64,000 bases of DNA from Synchiropus splendidus (Eukaryota > Chordata > Actinopteri > Syngnathiformes > Callionymidae), in NCBI RefSeq assembly GCF_027744825.2, contig NC_071335.1, positions 29,440,501-29,504,500 on the forward strand. Reading direction: 5' to 3'. Both the position numbers and the translations under genes were made by a program. Position 1 is the first letter of the stretch. Every line of letters begins with the position of its first letter. A model generated the notes under the pieces. The model saw only the letters and a program-made list of their open reading frames with translations. It had not been told where the DNA came from and did no database searches. This document shows positions 1 through 13,915 of the stretch, one piece after another.

Positions 1-2036
1 CAATTAGCAATTACCAAACTCAGCCGCGCTAATGATCACTGCACTGCACGTGCACGACCTCACCTTTGCACTACTGTTCCGTTGGCTTATTGTGAGTCTC
101 CCCGATGCTGCATTCATTACTAGACTCATATGCATAATGTCACGTAGCAATGTGCACCAGCAACAGTGAAATGAGTTCATCAAAAAGCAGCGCGCATAAC
201 AGCCAGGAGTCACAGCAACATCAGTGCCAAACAAGTCGTGCGCCGACTTTGCCACTCCAATTCACGTTCAAAATGATCAGCGCCATTTGTATTCAGACCA
301 TGTTGCCATGTTCCGTTTGGTGCCTTTTTTCAATGTTGAAAGGCAAATTCCCTGTCAATAAAGTAGCCCTGATAGTTGCGTGTGTGTGTTTGAGGGTGAG
401 AGGTTTTAAAGGTCTTTGTCACAATGAGGCCTTCCAGGGAGTTTGCATTGCTTACAGTCTGACCCAGCATAAAACCCAGGCAATTACGGCCCAGCCACGG
501 ACAGGGAAATCAACACAGCACAGCAGTGTAGCCATCTTGCCCAGAGTAAACATAACTAAGAGGGAAGCTGTTGAAGCCGGCAGTGAGAGGGGAATAGGTT
601 ATGCAAATGGCCTTGCCCTCCAACATGGGAGTCAATGGAGTTCCTTCACAGTGATGGGAGCAGAAAACTAGCTACACAAACACTATCTGGCGACTTCACA
701 CTGCATGGGCTCCTGTTTCCACTTGCTTATTCGGGCTGCTTCAGTCTAAGCAATGAGGTTTGTTCACACATTCTGACCTCGCCACAGACTGTGTCAAGAT
801 TGCTTCCTATATAACGCAATAAAATCTCTTTAGCTCTAATCATGGTCAAGACATGTTCTGCTCAGGGTCTGAACTGTTGTGACTGGGATCGGATGAGAAG
901 TAGGAAGCCGCTGAGACACAAGTCCGAATAACCAGAGCATACAGCCTTTAGATGAATGACAACTTCCACGAATGAAGAATTGAACTGTAAAAATGCAAGA
1001 TTTTTTTTTTCAGTTGACAGAGATCACACCAGGATCACGAGCATAATGTGCTGAGTATGTTGTCCTGGTGGACGCTGTAAGTGTTTCTGTAGCTCAAGCA
1101 ACACAAATGGAATCCATTGTCAGATGATCGTCCGTTTTAAGGAAGCAGTTTACTCTGCGTGAACACTGACAACAAAAGTCTGTTTGAAAATTGTGGTAAC
1201 CTTTGTCAAGGGTTAACACGTATTTTCCACCATTTTCTAAGTCAGTTTCCAAAAAATGCTCCGCACAAAACGACAACAAACAATGCCGTACAAACATACA
1301 TATGCTGCGACTATCGAGACATGAGACATGAGAAAGAAGCTGGGGCCACGTGTGTCTAATGTTCTAGCAGTTCTGATGTCACCTGATTCATCTCCATTGA
1401 CGCTGTCAATGTCTTTGCGACTGTCTTGCCACTTGTGTGTTCGCGATTCTTGATGCTCGTCCTAGTGAAAGAGCGACTTGAAATTTGGTTTTAATATTCA
1501 CTCTAAGCTGAACAGCTGTTGCTGAATGCACAGTACTCTGTGGTACGTGGCATTCGGCAAAATATCGGGATCAACTGCACACACTGGAAACTGGTGTAAA
1601 AAAAAAAATCTGACACAGAACCTTCGCCGACCGACACAGTTCTCCGCTCTTCGAGTTTGTTTCTTTGTTGACCCGTTGCTATATTTCACACAAGTCAGCC
1701 AACCTGCTATCTCTGAACTTGTTGTGCAGCTGACTTTAGAGAGAACGACAGCATGGCTGGGTATATGAGGGTATATTTTCATGCCATTCTGGTGGGAGAG
1801 ACTTGGCCTGCTTTTCAAAGCCTTGTGCCAGATGGTGGGAGCAACTCGCAAGGCAAAGGAGGAGAGGAAAAGAAAAAAAAGAAAGCAAGCCTGACTCCAT
1901 AATGCGAAGACCTAATGAGACCATGTAACCTACATCACACTCCATCACACCTATAGCAATGCACTTTGGCAAACACCTAAAACTTGCCTGTTTATATATA
2001 TATATATATATATATATTTATACATAAATATATGTA
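1..2036. other. 3' flank, no gene recognised
   Basis: Only short, overlapping ORFs on both strands without domain features. A (TA)n tract at 1993-2017 leads into the first TIR element. Confidence 0.7.
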
Positions 2037-2763
2037 CAGTGGTACCTCGGTTCTCGACCACAATCTGATTCCATTTCCAGACGGCCGTTTCGAGAAGCGA
2101 ATTGTTTGAAATCTGAATCGATTTTTCCCATTACAATGAATGGAAAAAGAAATAATGCGTTCCAAGCCTTAAAATAGTCTTTTGTAGGAGTGAATGTAGA
2201 GTGTCTGCTGCAGGTGAGCTGTTCCTCTATGTGTGTGGCCGCTGCATGTGGGAGGGGTTGCCGAGTGAGTGACGTCTCTCCAGAAGTGAAGAGGTGCCCG
2301 GTGCGTGTCCAGCTCTGAATGTGCGCTTCTGTGCAGTTTGGCTGTGACAAAGTCATAAACCAAGTCATGCTCTGTCCCAGACTCGCCTCATCCCTGTCCC
2401 AGCTCCAGCCCACAACAGGACATCAAACCATGGTGTGTGGTGTGGAGAGCGAGCACCTCCCCTGTGACACTCTACCACGGTCCAGTGTGGAGACAGGAAA
2501 GGTTTTACACCTCAATATGAAGAAAAAACAGTCAGTAAATGGAGCTAACGGGACACGTCTGCATACAGAGGCTGCGTTATACACAATCACAAAGCGCGTC
2601 GTGGGTCAGCTGATCGGTCTGCGTATGTTGTGGTTTTTCCGCCTTTTTTCAGGGGCGTTCGAGTTCTGGATTTTCGTTTGAAATCAGAAGCAAAAAAATC
2701 TCGTAATTTCTGTTCGAACTCCAATTTGTTCGAAGTATGGGACGTTCGAAAACCGAGGTACCA

Positions 2764-2766
<3 letters not shown>
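2037..2766 (+). mobile_element. Non-autonomous TIR element with TA target duplication, copy 1 (730 bp)
   Basis: The left end CAGTGGTACCTCGGTTCTCG and the right end, read in reverse complement as CAGTGGTACCTCGGTTTTCG, form inverted termini flanked by TA on both sides. Subterminal TTCGAAC repeats are present. This matches Tc1/mariner-superfamily (pogo/Tigger-like) termini; the superfamily is inferred from the TA duplication and CAGT ends. No transposase is encoded. The right end abuts a (TA)n(GA)n tract, which may reflect insertion into it. Two other copies lie at 19.3 and 44.3 kb. Confidence 0.8.
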
Positions 2767-2850
<84 letters not shown>

Positions 2851-2866
2851 TATTATTATTATATTA
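2767..2866. repeat. Compound (TA)n(GA)n(TTA)n microsatellite
   Basis: About 50 bp of TA, then about 32 bp of GA, then TTA repeats, starting exactly at the right end of TIR element copy 1. Confidence 0.95.
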
Positions 2867-2869
2867 TAT

Positions 2870-4398
2870 TAGAGAGATTATTATTTTAATATAATAATAA
2901 TAGATCAAACATACATCAAGTGACAAACAAACACAGTGTCAAATAGGCATTAGAGGTGATGTTTTTCCCCACACCTCAGTGTTGGGTCCACATGTATACC
3001 AGATGGATTACCACATGCATGTATTTCCAATAACAAGAATGAACATAGTTCTGGAGTATTAGATTCAGAGGTCCTTGAAAGCAGCATATGGCGAGCCCAG
3101 ACAGCTTAGACCCCATTTGGTCCTGTTAAAGGGGTACACGTCAGGTCAAGCAGCCCAGGCACAGAGCTTGTGCCGATGTGACCTCATAAACAGATGATCC
3201 TGATTTGTGTACATCCCCAACACTTGATCCTTCTCCACACTCACACACACACACACACACGCACACACATGCGAACAGCACTCGAAGCCCTAAAATCACC
3301 AGTAAACACAGGTGTTGTCATGCATCTTATTGAAAGGCCCGACATGAACTGCAGAGGCTTGGGATCAGACAAAGCTGATGACGGTGCTTCTCTTTGGTCT
3401 TCAACGCGAACTTATCTTGAATTGGAATGAGCGCATGTCTGCAGAAGTGCGCTTAAAATGGGGGTAATTGCATTAAGTAATTGCATTAGTTCGTGGTAAT
3501 AAACATCATCTGTAAGCAAACATTTCATTCTTATGAGATTCATTCATTATATTAACGTCAATCGAGAGTGCAAGTGCTTATTAGCGATGAAATACACTTG
3601 GTGAATATGTAGGTCATAGATGTGAGTTCATTTTCCATGACTATCTAATAAGCTTTTTTCTTCATCACATTCCAGATCTAGTTCTTCATGTTAACCTCAG
3701 TGCATATACTGTATCAGGAGGAATAGATATTTACATTATGCAGAGAGGGTGTCAATTCAATTTCAGCCATGGAAGGTGACGTGACACCATGTTATTTTGG
3801 GAACATTTCCCCACATTTTATTGAATTTGGTGACATGTATATGAGGCCAAGTGCGTGACTCATCATTGGTTAAGCTGTGAAGAGGTTAAAATAAGACATC
3901 TCAAGTCAAAAATTGAATCCCAAGACCAACTGCTGGCTGGGGTTTGATGGCGCAGTCGTGTTTTCATCTGGAGCCTCATTCCCCCCACATGGTGGCCCAC
4001 TTGGAGGAAATTCAGTTGGTTCTCTCATGGGAACAAGGATCTCACTGAGGTTAGTCCATGGATGAACCATAAAAAATAAATAAATAATAATCTAGTTAGA
4101 GAATTTGTGATGAATTAATTCAAATTATTCGCAGATTAATGGTATAAGAATATTTGAAAATATTGTTCATTTTGCATCAGTTTGACAATAGCACAATAAA
4201 TCACGATGGTGGCTATATTCAAGTTTTTATATCACTTTATTTAAACTAAAGCTCTTTTTATGTCTTGAAAATATGTGTATAAGAATTTCAATTTTATATA
4301 AATTTCAAGTCCATTCAGAGTAGTGGAAACCATGGCCATTGTGTAGCAAAAAACATCCCTGAACAAAAACAAACAGATGCTTTTGTTTGCTTTTGTTC
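2870..4398. other. No gene recognised
   Basis: AT-rich DNA with the (CA)n tract at 3.24 kb. No repeat family identified. Confidence 0.65.
3242..3269. repeat. (CA)n microsatellite
   Basis: About 14 CA units with one CG interruption. Confidence 0.9.
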
Positions 4399-4933
4399 AT
4401 GGATTCCTCCATGTTTGTTGTTGTTGTTATCATCCTTACTGTGACGTGTCTTGTGCATCAGTGTGATCAGTGGACCAGGAACTCCTGCACTGACAGAGGT
4501 TCTGTGTTGAATTGTTATTATTATTATTATTATTTTCCATTTCCTTTTTAGTAGTTAGTTGAGGTATATTGTTAGTTTTACAAAGTATTGTTGGGTATTC
4601 AATGGTGTTATTCAATAGGATATGAAATACATTTTTTAAAAATGAATTCATAAATAAGTTATATTTAATCAGGTATCTATTATTATTTTTTTACCGTGTA
4701 TTGGATGAGGCCTCGTGAAACAGTGAGTTTTCATGAAAGTGCTTGTCTCTGAAAACACGGATTCATTCAGCCTCACAAGGCTGTCACTGCCCATCACTAA
4801 TGCACAGTATGACAGTGAATATTATTGTTCTGTCAAGAGTCCATTAGACAAAAAAAAAAACAAAACCTCATATTCCATTTCACTATCATCCAAAAGTCTG
4901 AAGAGCATTAAACTTGCAATTTTTGGTGTGTAA
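4399..4933 (+). pseudogene. Possible relic of an immunoglobulin-type V domain gene
   Basis: At 4733-4933 a frame reads SFSLTRLSLPITNAQYDSEYYC, split here as SFSLTRLSLP and ITNAQYDSEYYC, which has the shape of V-domain framework 3 (L-x-I/L ... D-S-x-x-Y-Y-C) of Ig, TCR or NITR chains. About 330 bp upstream, ATG at 4402 opens a signal-peptide-like stretch (MDSSMFVVVVIILTVTCLV). Between them the DNA is AT-rich with no first Cys and only a weak YWMRP in another frame. No recombination signal was found after the Cys. Could be chance; if real it is a broken fragment. Confidence 0.28.
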
Positions 4934-6112
4934 TTGACAGAGCTTTCAGATGAAAAGTACAAACGAAAATCAAACCAGTCTGGGCTTCTCTTGTATTGCA
5001 GTTTGTCGTAATTATAGTCAGTGTACGCTTCTATCGTCTTTTAAGCTCTGCTTCTTGAGCTGCGAGGATCTTGGTGATCTCGTCCATTAATGTTGTTTCA
5101 TTCTTAATTGCTGAAATTGCGGAAAAAACAAAATAATTGTCAAACTCCGTCCGCCTGGTTTACATCGGCAACTTGTGAGGACTGAGAATAAGCAGAGAAA
5201 AATTGGTGACTGGAGATCATTGATCTGGATTTGACTCTGTTTTTACTTCACTGAATGTTTTTGTACCAAACAGTGTTTGAAAGGGTGAGGAATTTGGACC
5301 GGACACTTCGGAAAGTTAATGCTTTTGCTGCTTGCTGTGCATTTGTAGTAGTGTCTTGCTTTTGTCATACTTACAAGCCTACTCAGCTTGATACATGGTC
5401 TTAAACTCTTGTTGTTATTGTCTTCCTCATAAGCCTGGGGGAATATTTTAGGGCACCGTTCCGTCCGTCCTAGTTTTTTGACCTCCTGATTTTTTATTTT
5501 TTTTTTTTATGGATAAGTACGCTTCAAGCAAAGTGGTTTATTGTTGATCTGTATTTTGCCACCAGGCAAGTTGCACACAGACAGGTTGTCTCAAATGTTC
5601 CATGGTGATAGCAACCCACCACTACTTTAGCTAAGGTCATGCACTGTACGCTGCACAGAGTACACATTGTTATTAATATTCCTTATAACTGGAGTTGATT
5701 TTACATTGCAACAAATGTATTATTCACCTATAATCTTGATCAAAATGATGCAACACCATCACGGGCATGATGGATTTCAACCATTAAAATTACCATGATT
5801 ATTACTATGTAAGTATTATGTGTCAGTACAATATTTCTCCCATTGCCCCATCATTACCTACTGAAGTATCAGTGTTCTATCAAGATTCGGTTTGGAAAGT
5901 TTCATAAAAGACACTCGCTGAATCATGCAATTCATTTCAAAGACTCACAGGAAATGAAATTTTCACACTAAAGTTTGGCAGGAACCTGTGATGGACTTGC
6001 AACCGGGGCAGTGAGCATTTACATTGAAAATCCTTGCCACTACCAGAATAACTGATTTACTGCCTATTTTAGAGTCGAAATCTTGTGTTTCAACAGGTGG
6101 GGCGGTGTTTAT

Positions 6113-6118
<6 letters not shown>
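4934..6118. other. No gene recognised
   Basis: AT-rich. Near 5980-6010, GAACCTGTGATGGACTTGCA-ACC resembles a piece of the SINE-like cassette family found at 38.2 kb, too short to call. Confidence 0.6.

Positions 6119-6176
<58 letters not shown>
6119..6176. repeat. (TA)n microsatellite left of the LINE fragment
   Basis: About 58 bp of pure AT directly before the LINE sequence. Confidence 0.97.
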
Positions 6177-6178
<2 letters not shown>

Positions 6179-6179
6179 T

Positions 6180-6773
6180 CTCTGGAGAACTGGAGAGTTC
6201 TTGCCCCAAGTGGTGAAGCTTAAGTATCTCGGGGTCTTGTTCTCGAGTGAGGGAAAAGGGGAGCGTGAGATTGATAGATGGATTGGTGCAGCGGCAGCAG
6301 TCGTGGTGAAGAGGGAGCTGAGTCACAAGACAAAGCTCTACGTTCCCACCCTCACCTATGGTCACGAGCTTTGGGTCATGACCGAAAGGATGAGATGGCG
6401 GATACAAGCGGCTGAGATGAGTTTCCTCCGCAGGGTGGCTGGGCGCACCCTTAGAGATAGGGTGAGGAGTTCGGTCATCCGGGAGGAGCTCGGGGTGGAG
6501 CCGCTGCTCCTCCACATCGAGAGGAACCAGCTGAGGTGGCTCGGGCATCTGGTCCGGATGCCCCCTGGACGCCTCCCTGGGGAGGTGTTCCGGGCATCTC
6601 CTACCTGGAGGAGACCCCGGGGGAGACCCAGGACTCGCTGGAGAGATGATGTCTCCGGTCTGGCCTGGGAAGAGCGGGAGGAGGTTTATGCGGATCGGGA
6701 AGTTGGGGCCTCCTTGCTCTGAATGCTGCCTCTGCGACCCGACCCCGGATAAGTGGCAGAAGAAGGAAGGAAG
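6180..6773 (+). mobile_element. LINE (non-LTR retrotransposon) 3' fragment, end of the reverse transcriptase ORF
   Basis: Translation gives a readable end of a fish LINE ORF2: LKYLGVLFSSEGKGEREIDR, then YVPTLTYGHELWVMTER, IQAAEMSFLRRVAGRTLRDR, LRWLGHLVRMPPGRLPGEVF and RPRGRPRTRWRDDVSGLAWE, ending at TGA 6720-6722. The region after the RT catalytic core is kept; the core itself is absent (5' truncation). A few residues seem to be missing after IGAAAA. The 3' tail ends GGATAAGTGGCAGAAGAAGG and runs into (TA)n. Clade (Rex1, CR1 or other) not settled. Confidence 0.85.
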
Positions 6774-8949
<2,176 letters not shown>

Positions 8950-9456
8950 GTTTCATATTAGTGGCACCCACTAAATTTAAGAAGGAAAATCAACCCTTCT
9001 TGCGACTTCATACATGAGTCGCACCGGTCTATGAGCCACAGGTGCAACGGTGCTGTCTGCGCCATGAGGATCACTTCTGAACTAGTCTTGAAAACGACAT
9101 CAAGACTGACTCATGAAACAAATTCGGCAATGTTCTGAACTAGAATCATGAAGTCATCACCTGTTTTATTGATATTAAAGCGCTCAAAATGCACAGTTTT
9201 CAACCTTGTGTCTGAAGTTCCGACACAACAGCCGATCTGAGCTGCTTCTTCTCATCTCCGGAGCTGCGGACACACCGACAAAAAAAGCGTATTTTGAGCG
9301 CTTTAATTTAGTTTGATGTGACAAGGCTCAATATTTTGGCAGCATAACGCTCTTTAGCTCGTAACAATCCATATATTAGTGTTATTGTTGTTGTATACAC
9401 CGCTGGGTACAGACCATGAGAAGAAAATAGCATCTTATAATCTGGGAATTATGGTA
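8950..9456 (+). mobile_element. TIR-type element (CACCCACTAAATTTAAG family), copy 1
   Basis: It contains GCACCCACTAAATTTAAGAA, GGTGCTGTCTGCGC, a TAGTTTGATGTGACAAGGCTC block and AATCCATATATTAG, and ends CTTATAATCTGGGAATTATG-GTA, the degraded GCTTATAGTC-type terminus. Same order as the copy at 62.2-63.1 kb. Non-autonomous; the left terminus is blurred. Confidence 0.6.
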
Positions 9457-9639
9457 ATAAATCCTTTTGTGAGGAAATTCAATTGTAATGTCTGCTAAAT
9501 GCACTATATGTGGGTCTTGTTCCCAAATGTGGCGAGGATATTGAAGATCTACACACCAACAATTCTGCCTAACAGAGAGCCATTATACTGACAGGAAGAA
9601 CTGGATAACAAGTAAAGTGGGGAAGTGAGTTTGTTGGGA

Positions 9640-9920
9640 AGAAGCTCAGCCAACCAGCAGAGAACATTCACCACGTCTCCACATCATGAGAGTCACGAGG
9701 TGGTCATGGCATCTTGTTAGGATGCCTCCCTGTTGAGGCTTGAACCGCTCGAAGGAGGTCAAAGGCCAGAGCCAGGACACGCTAGAGAGATTACATCTCA
9801 CAGCTGTCCTGGGAAGCCCAGCAGGCTAGACAATGTGTCTGAGGAGAGAGAGACTCCTGAATCTTCGCTGTGGACCCTGTGATCAGCCACTGATCGGAAG
9901 AGGAATGATGTGAAGGGAAA
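9640..9920 (+). mobile_element. Second, decayed LINE 3' end of the same family
   Basis: TGGTCATGGCATCTTGTTAGGATGCC and the following bases align with the WLGHLVRMPP-GRPRTRWRD segment of the 6.2 kb copy (here roughly RMPPC, RTR and RDYISQLSWE) with frameshifts and indels, and end CAGCCACTGATCGGAAGAGG, matching the family tail. Much older than the first copy. Confidence 0.6.
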
Positions 9921-10440
9921 CTATTTTCCTCATTAAACCAGTTTCTTCTTCAGCCTGATCATTGCTGGGACATCACTGAGACACATGGGCAGCAGTTTGG
10001 TGAGAGCACGGCGATAGAAGAACGGCATGTTTACTGACATCTTTCAAACCTCCACGCATTACCACATTATTTCTGCCAATCGCAGCATGTGATCCCACAT
10101 TGAGTGTTGGCTGCTTTTGTGCGCATGACAAGTACTTCACCAACGGTTGGAATTGGATTTAAAATAAGCATCCTTTTGTTTGTCATTTGTCGACTGCAAG
10201 GGTCTGCTTAACCGATAGTTCCACGTAATTGAATTTTATACGTGTCGGAGTAAAATGGTGTCCTGGAGACGAAGAAAACCGATGTGGTGGAATTCACTAG
10301 GAATAGCTGGAATAAAGGCGAGTAAGCCTCGTGTTTCGACAACTGCCTTTGTCCCAAAGCACATGCAGCATAGTCTGTGAAATTATTGAGCGATGCGTTC
10401 TCTACGAGGTTCAATGGCGCTAAGTGCGTTTGCAGTTTGC
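9921..10440. other. No gene recognised
   Basis: Spacer between the decayed LINE end and the GGTCCGCCGG-family element. A 95-codon minus-strand frame at 10495-10208 overlaps the element end and shows no domain. Confidence 0.6.
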
Positions 10441-11036
10441 CACTGCCTGATGCGGTCCGCCGGAAGTAACGGGACTGGAACCGGATATTACGCATTACGC
10501 ATGCGCAAGTTCTGAGAATTGTGTTTACTGCTTATATTGCGTAAAGTTGTGTTGTTGTTAAAATTGTCTATATTTAACAGTAAAATTATACGTTTTTACG
10601 CGCATGCGTAAGTTCGATCTTTTCCATCTGCCTGATGTGGTCCGCCGGAAATGATGGTGCTGGAACAGGAAGTTACCGACTAACTGGTTTACTGGTTATA
10701 TCGTGCAATTATGTGTATTATTTTTTTTTTTATTACAATAAATAAACATTTATCATTTCACCTGCGCAGTGCATTGCTTCCGATACAACATGGAGTGTAT
10801 GGGAAACATTTCTCCGAGAATTTGTTTCATATTGACAATTTCTTATTCCTTAATCTAGACGATTTTTTTTATTTTAATAACTCAATATCTAATAACTAAT
10901 AACTCAAAAAAATAAATCATCGCCTGTGCGCGATATAACCATGGACGCATGCGCATACCAGTTAACGCCAGTTGGTAAAACATGCGCAATTTCCGGTTCC
11001 AGCAGCAGAATTTCCGGCGGACCACATCAGGCAGTG
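10441..11036 (+). mobile_element. TIR element of the GGTCCGCCGG family, copy 1 (about 600 bp)
   Basis: Left end CACTGCCTGATGCGGTCCGC and right end CCGGCGGACCACATCAGG-CAGTG are long inverted repeats with a further subterminal GGTTATATCG-type block. An internal copy of the left end sits at 10629 (CTGCCTGATGTGGTCCGCCG), so the element is nested or internally duplicated. No coding capacity. Target duplication not evident; superfamily undetermined. Confidence 0.65.
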
Positions 11037-11182
11037 ACACAGTTTTTGGATAAAATACTTTTCTCACGGAAACAAAGGCATTTTTTGATCCAGCACCGGA
11101 ATTTCCGGCAGACCACATCAGGCATTGACACAGTTTTTGGCTAAAATACTTTTCTCACCGAAACAAAGGCATTCTTTGATGA
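11003..11182 (+). repeat. Tandem duplication (two units of about 92 bp) at the edge of a TIR element
   Basis: The stretch AGAATTTCCGGCGGACCACA through CAGTTTTTGGATAAAATAC and CAAAGGCATTTTTTGAT is repeated once with few changes (CCGGCAGACC, GGCTAAAATAC, GGCATTCTTTGAT). It includes the element end plus about 60 bp of flank. Confidence 0.85.
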
Positions 11183-13469
11183 CCCAAGCTAAAACCATGT
11201 TCGTCTGCGAATTGGAAGAATTTTGTTTCATCTGAAGAAAACGGACGTATGACGGCCTGTAAGATGTGTCACACTGAAATTAAAAAGGGCTGCATCTGCT
11301 ATGGCTTACCCACTTATTAGATGCTGCATAACCCCTTCGTGCAGAGCCCAGTCTTGGCTGCACACTGCGCAGATCACAAGCGCGACACTCACGTCACAAC
11401 AGAGGGTTCTTCCTGCTCCTTTTCAGCCGCTAACTAAAGAGACCAGCTCCTCTGATGCATCTGAGCGTAGAGGTTGAGACGGACTCCAGAGTGAAAACAA
11501 TGAAAACTGCACTTGAACTGCATTATAAGGATCATTATCCAGCTGAAGGAATGAAGCGGCACACACAGGAAGTCTGTCCCAGTCTGGCTCTTTCAGACGC
11601 ATTGTGTAGTTTAGTTCGTGCTGGAACTAAAATCCTTTGTTTCCTGTATTCAAATAGTGACAACTGTAGTACTTATCATTGTACTGAAAATATTTGACAA
11701 CAATTCTTAAATCACCTCTCAAGTTCGTGATGAACTACGTCCTCCTTTTTCTGTCGTGCACACACACACACACGCACACACACGCGCGCGCACACACACA
11801 CACAGGGAGCTGTTGTTCTTTATCTAATCTGTGCTTTATTGAATATGGTAATTACAATGAGAGCCCTATCTTGCACTTTGTTTAATTTGTTTTTGTGCCA
11901 TTTTCTGCTCCTGTGCTCTCTCTATCGCTCTCTGTGCCCGTGAGGAACGTGCATGTGTGTGTGTGCTGGGGGACAAATATAGCATGTGAGTTAATCAGTG
12001 GATGTGTTTGAGAAAGAGTGGCCACTGTTCTGACACACTGTGTTACACTGGGACCTTTCTAATGGGAAAATAAGACATGACTGCCGATGTCACAAGAGTT
12101 TAACTGTGGCTAAGGGAATAAAGGATCCAAATATGCTCATGCATGCGCACACACACTTATACAGCCGCTCAGCAACAACCTTATTGGGGTCTAAGGGAAT
12201 AAAAGCAACATGTAACCTCGGAGAACCATCACTGTTTGGCAAAGTCATTGTCACTCTCACTTTAGCTGGTGGTTGTGCCTGCGCTTGTATTTTGTTGTCA
12301 GTGAAACTGCTTTTTTTTTTTACAGCGTACGTGTGAATAAAATACACAACTTCCGATTTGTCGAGGCAAGTTGAAATGGCTTAAAGAAATATATTTATGA
12401 CTCTAGCGTAATGATATTGAACGAAACACATTGCACTATTTATAAACGCAGAATTAGTTTATTATTTATTGATGTATTTATCAAGCACTTAGATGATGCA
12501 AAGGTGTGTAGAAGTTTAGCAGGCCATACATCGCTGTCTTTAGATGTGAAAAAATAACACAATAATAATAATAAAATCTGTGTTGCATTTTTCAATAGAA
12601 TATTTATTTTAAACCTTTCATTTAGAGAAAAAAAAAACACTGGTTGAATACATTTACATTTGATCTGATATTCATGAACCTACTGCACTGCGGAAAAGTA
12701 ACAATGAAAAGATGGAACTTCATGATTCTTTGTTTTTTATTTATTTATTTGTGGGTTTTTGTTCAAACAATTGTGGAAATAGCATTTTGTTTTTTTACTT
12801 GGATAAACAACAGTGATGGACAGTAAGCATTTCTTCATAATCTAGTACTGTAACTGCTGTCCTTTTTCATGAATGTTCATAAAGATATGTCTTTCACCAA
12901 AGGAATGAAAAATTGTACTCTTGACAGTTGTCTTCCATATGTGTAAAGTAACCCCCTGCTCCACGGCCACAGATGAAAGCAAACAGTGACAAATGCATTC
13001 TTTAATTGGAAATACAGGAATTATTTTAAGTTTCTCTCAGGCAAAAACAAAAACACATTTTCTGGTGTCGACTTTCTGAGGGCAACAGTATGATTTCAAC
13101 CGGGAAAACCTCCACAGCCAACATTCTGAAACATTTAAAAAGGCACAGCATGGTAAATTCCTCTACCTCGATCTGCCGGGTTTTCACCTGAATAACAGAA
13201 GGTGGATGCACCATTTCCATTACCAGCCATAGGCAGAGAAGGTCTCAAGATGCTCCTCCCTGGGGATGGTGTGGAGGAAACACTGCCTATTTCGACAGAT
13301 GACAGTCTATTATGGAGGAATAACCAACACAAAACACAAAGTTGCCACTGAGAAAATGGTTTGTTGCCTACCTGGAAAGAGATAAAATCTTATCAATTGA
13401 ACCAACATGCTGAAGGCATGTGCAGTACAGTACCAAGAAGAATTACAAGGGAATTGCTATTCTCATTTG
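11183..13469. other. No gene recognised
   Basis: Contains the (CA)n/(CG)n tract at 11.76 kb. Short ORFs only. Confidence 0.65.
11759..11804. repeat. (CA)n/(CG)n microsatellite
   Basis: CA repeats interrupted by a CGCGCGCG block, a potential Z-DNA former. Confidence 0.9.
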
Positions 13470-13915
13470 CACATTATATAGACGCTGGGAAAGTTGACTT
13501 TTGCGTCCTATACTGACAACAAAGGCAGCCTTCAGTGTTAGGTGTTGACCCATTAGGTTTTCAATTGACCTGTATGTGCCACTTTCAGTGGCTGTATGAC
13601 ACATAAGAAAGACGGAGGTTCGGGTTAGTACACCCACCGCTTGTAACGCCACACAGGAAGGAAAGTGTTTAATCCATAGAAATGCCTTGCGTATACATGA
13701 ACATCCAAAGGCTGAAGGCTGACTTTGTTGTTGTTATTAAAGGACAAATTAAAGGATATATATATATATATATATATATAAGGAAGGCAAGGAACACTAC
13801 TCCATTGGAACATCTATGTGTCCACAAGCAACACAGATTTTCGGCATCACCATAGGACACAGAACTCCACTTCCTGACATCAATGTATTCCGCCATGGGA
13901 GCGAGAACGGATTAA
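13470..13915 (+). repeat. Dispersed repeat of unknown class, copy 1
   Basis: Shares GGCAGCCTTCAGTGTTAGGT, CACACAGGAAGGAAAG and CATCAATGTATTCCGCCATG-GGAGCGAG, in that order, with 63.28-63.59 kb. A (TA)n tract (13756-13780) interrupts it. No coding content; not a family I can name. Confidence 0.5.

Noticed and set aside
2018..2413. ORF beginning MGWSWDRDEASLGQ found three times in the window
   Set aside because: It lies inside three copies of the same TIR element. A second frame is conserved equally well, so identity is due to the repeat, not to selection on a protein.
4817..4870. V(D)J recombination signal after the YYC codon
   Set aside because: AACAAAACC resembles a nonamer, but no CACAGTG-type heptamer occurs at 12 or 23 bp spacing.
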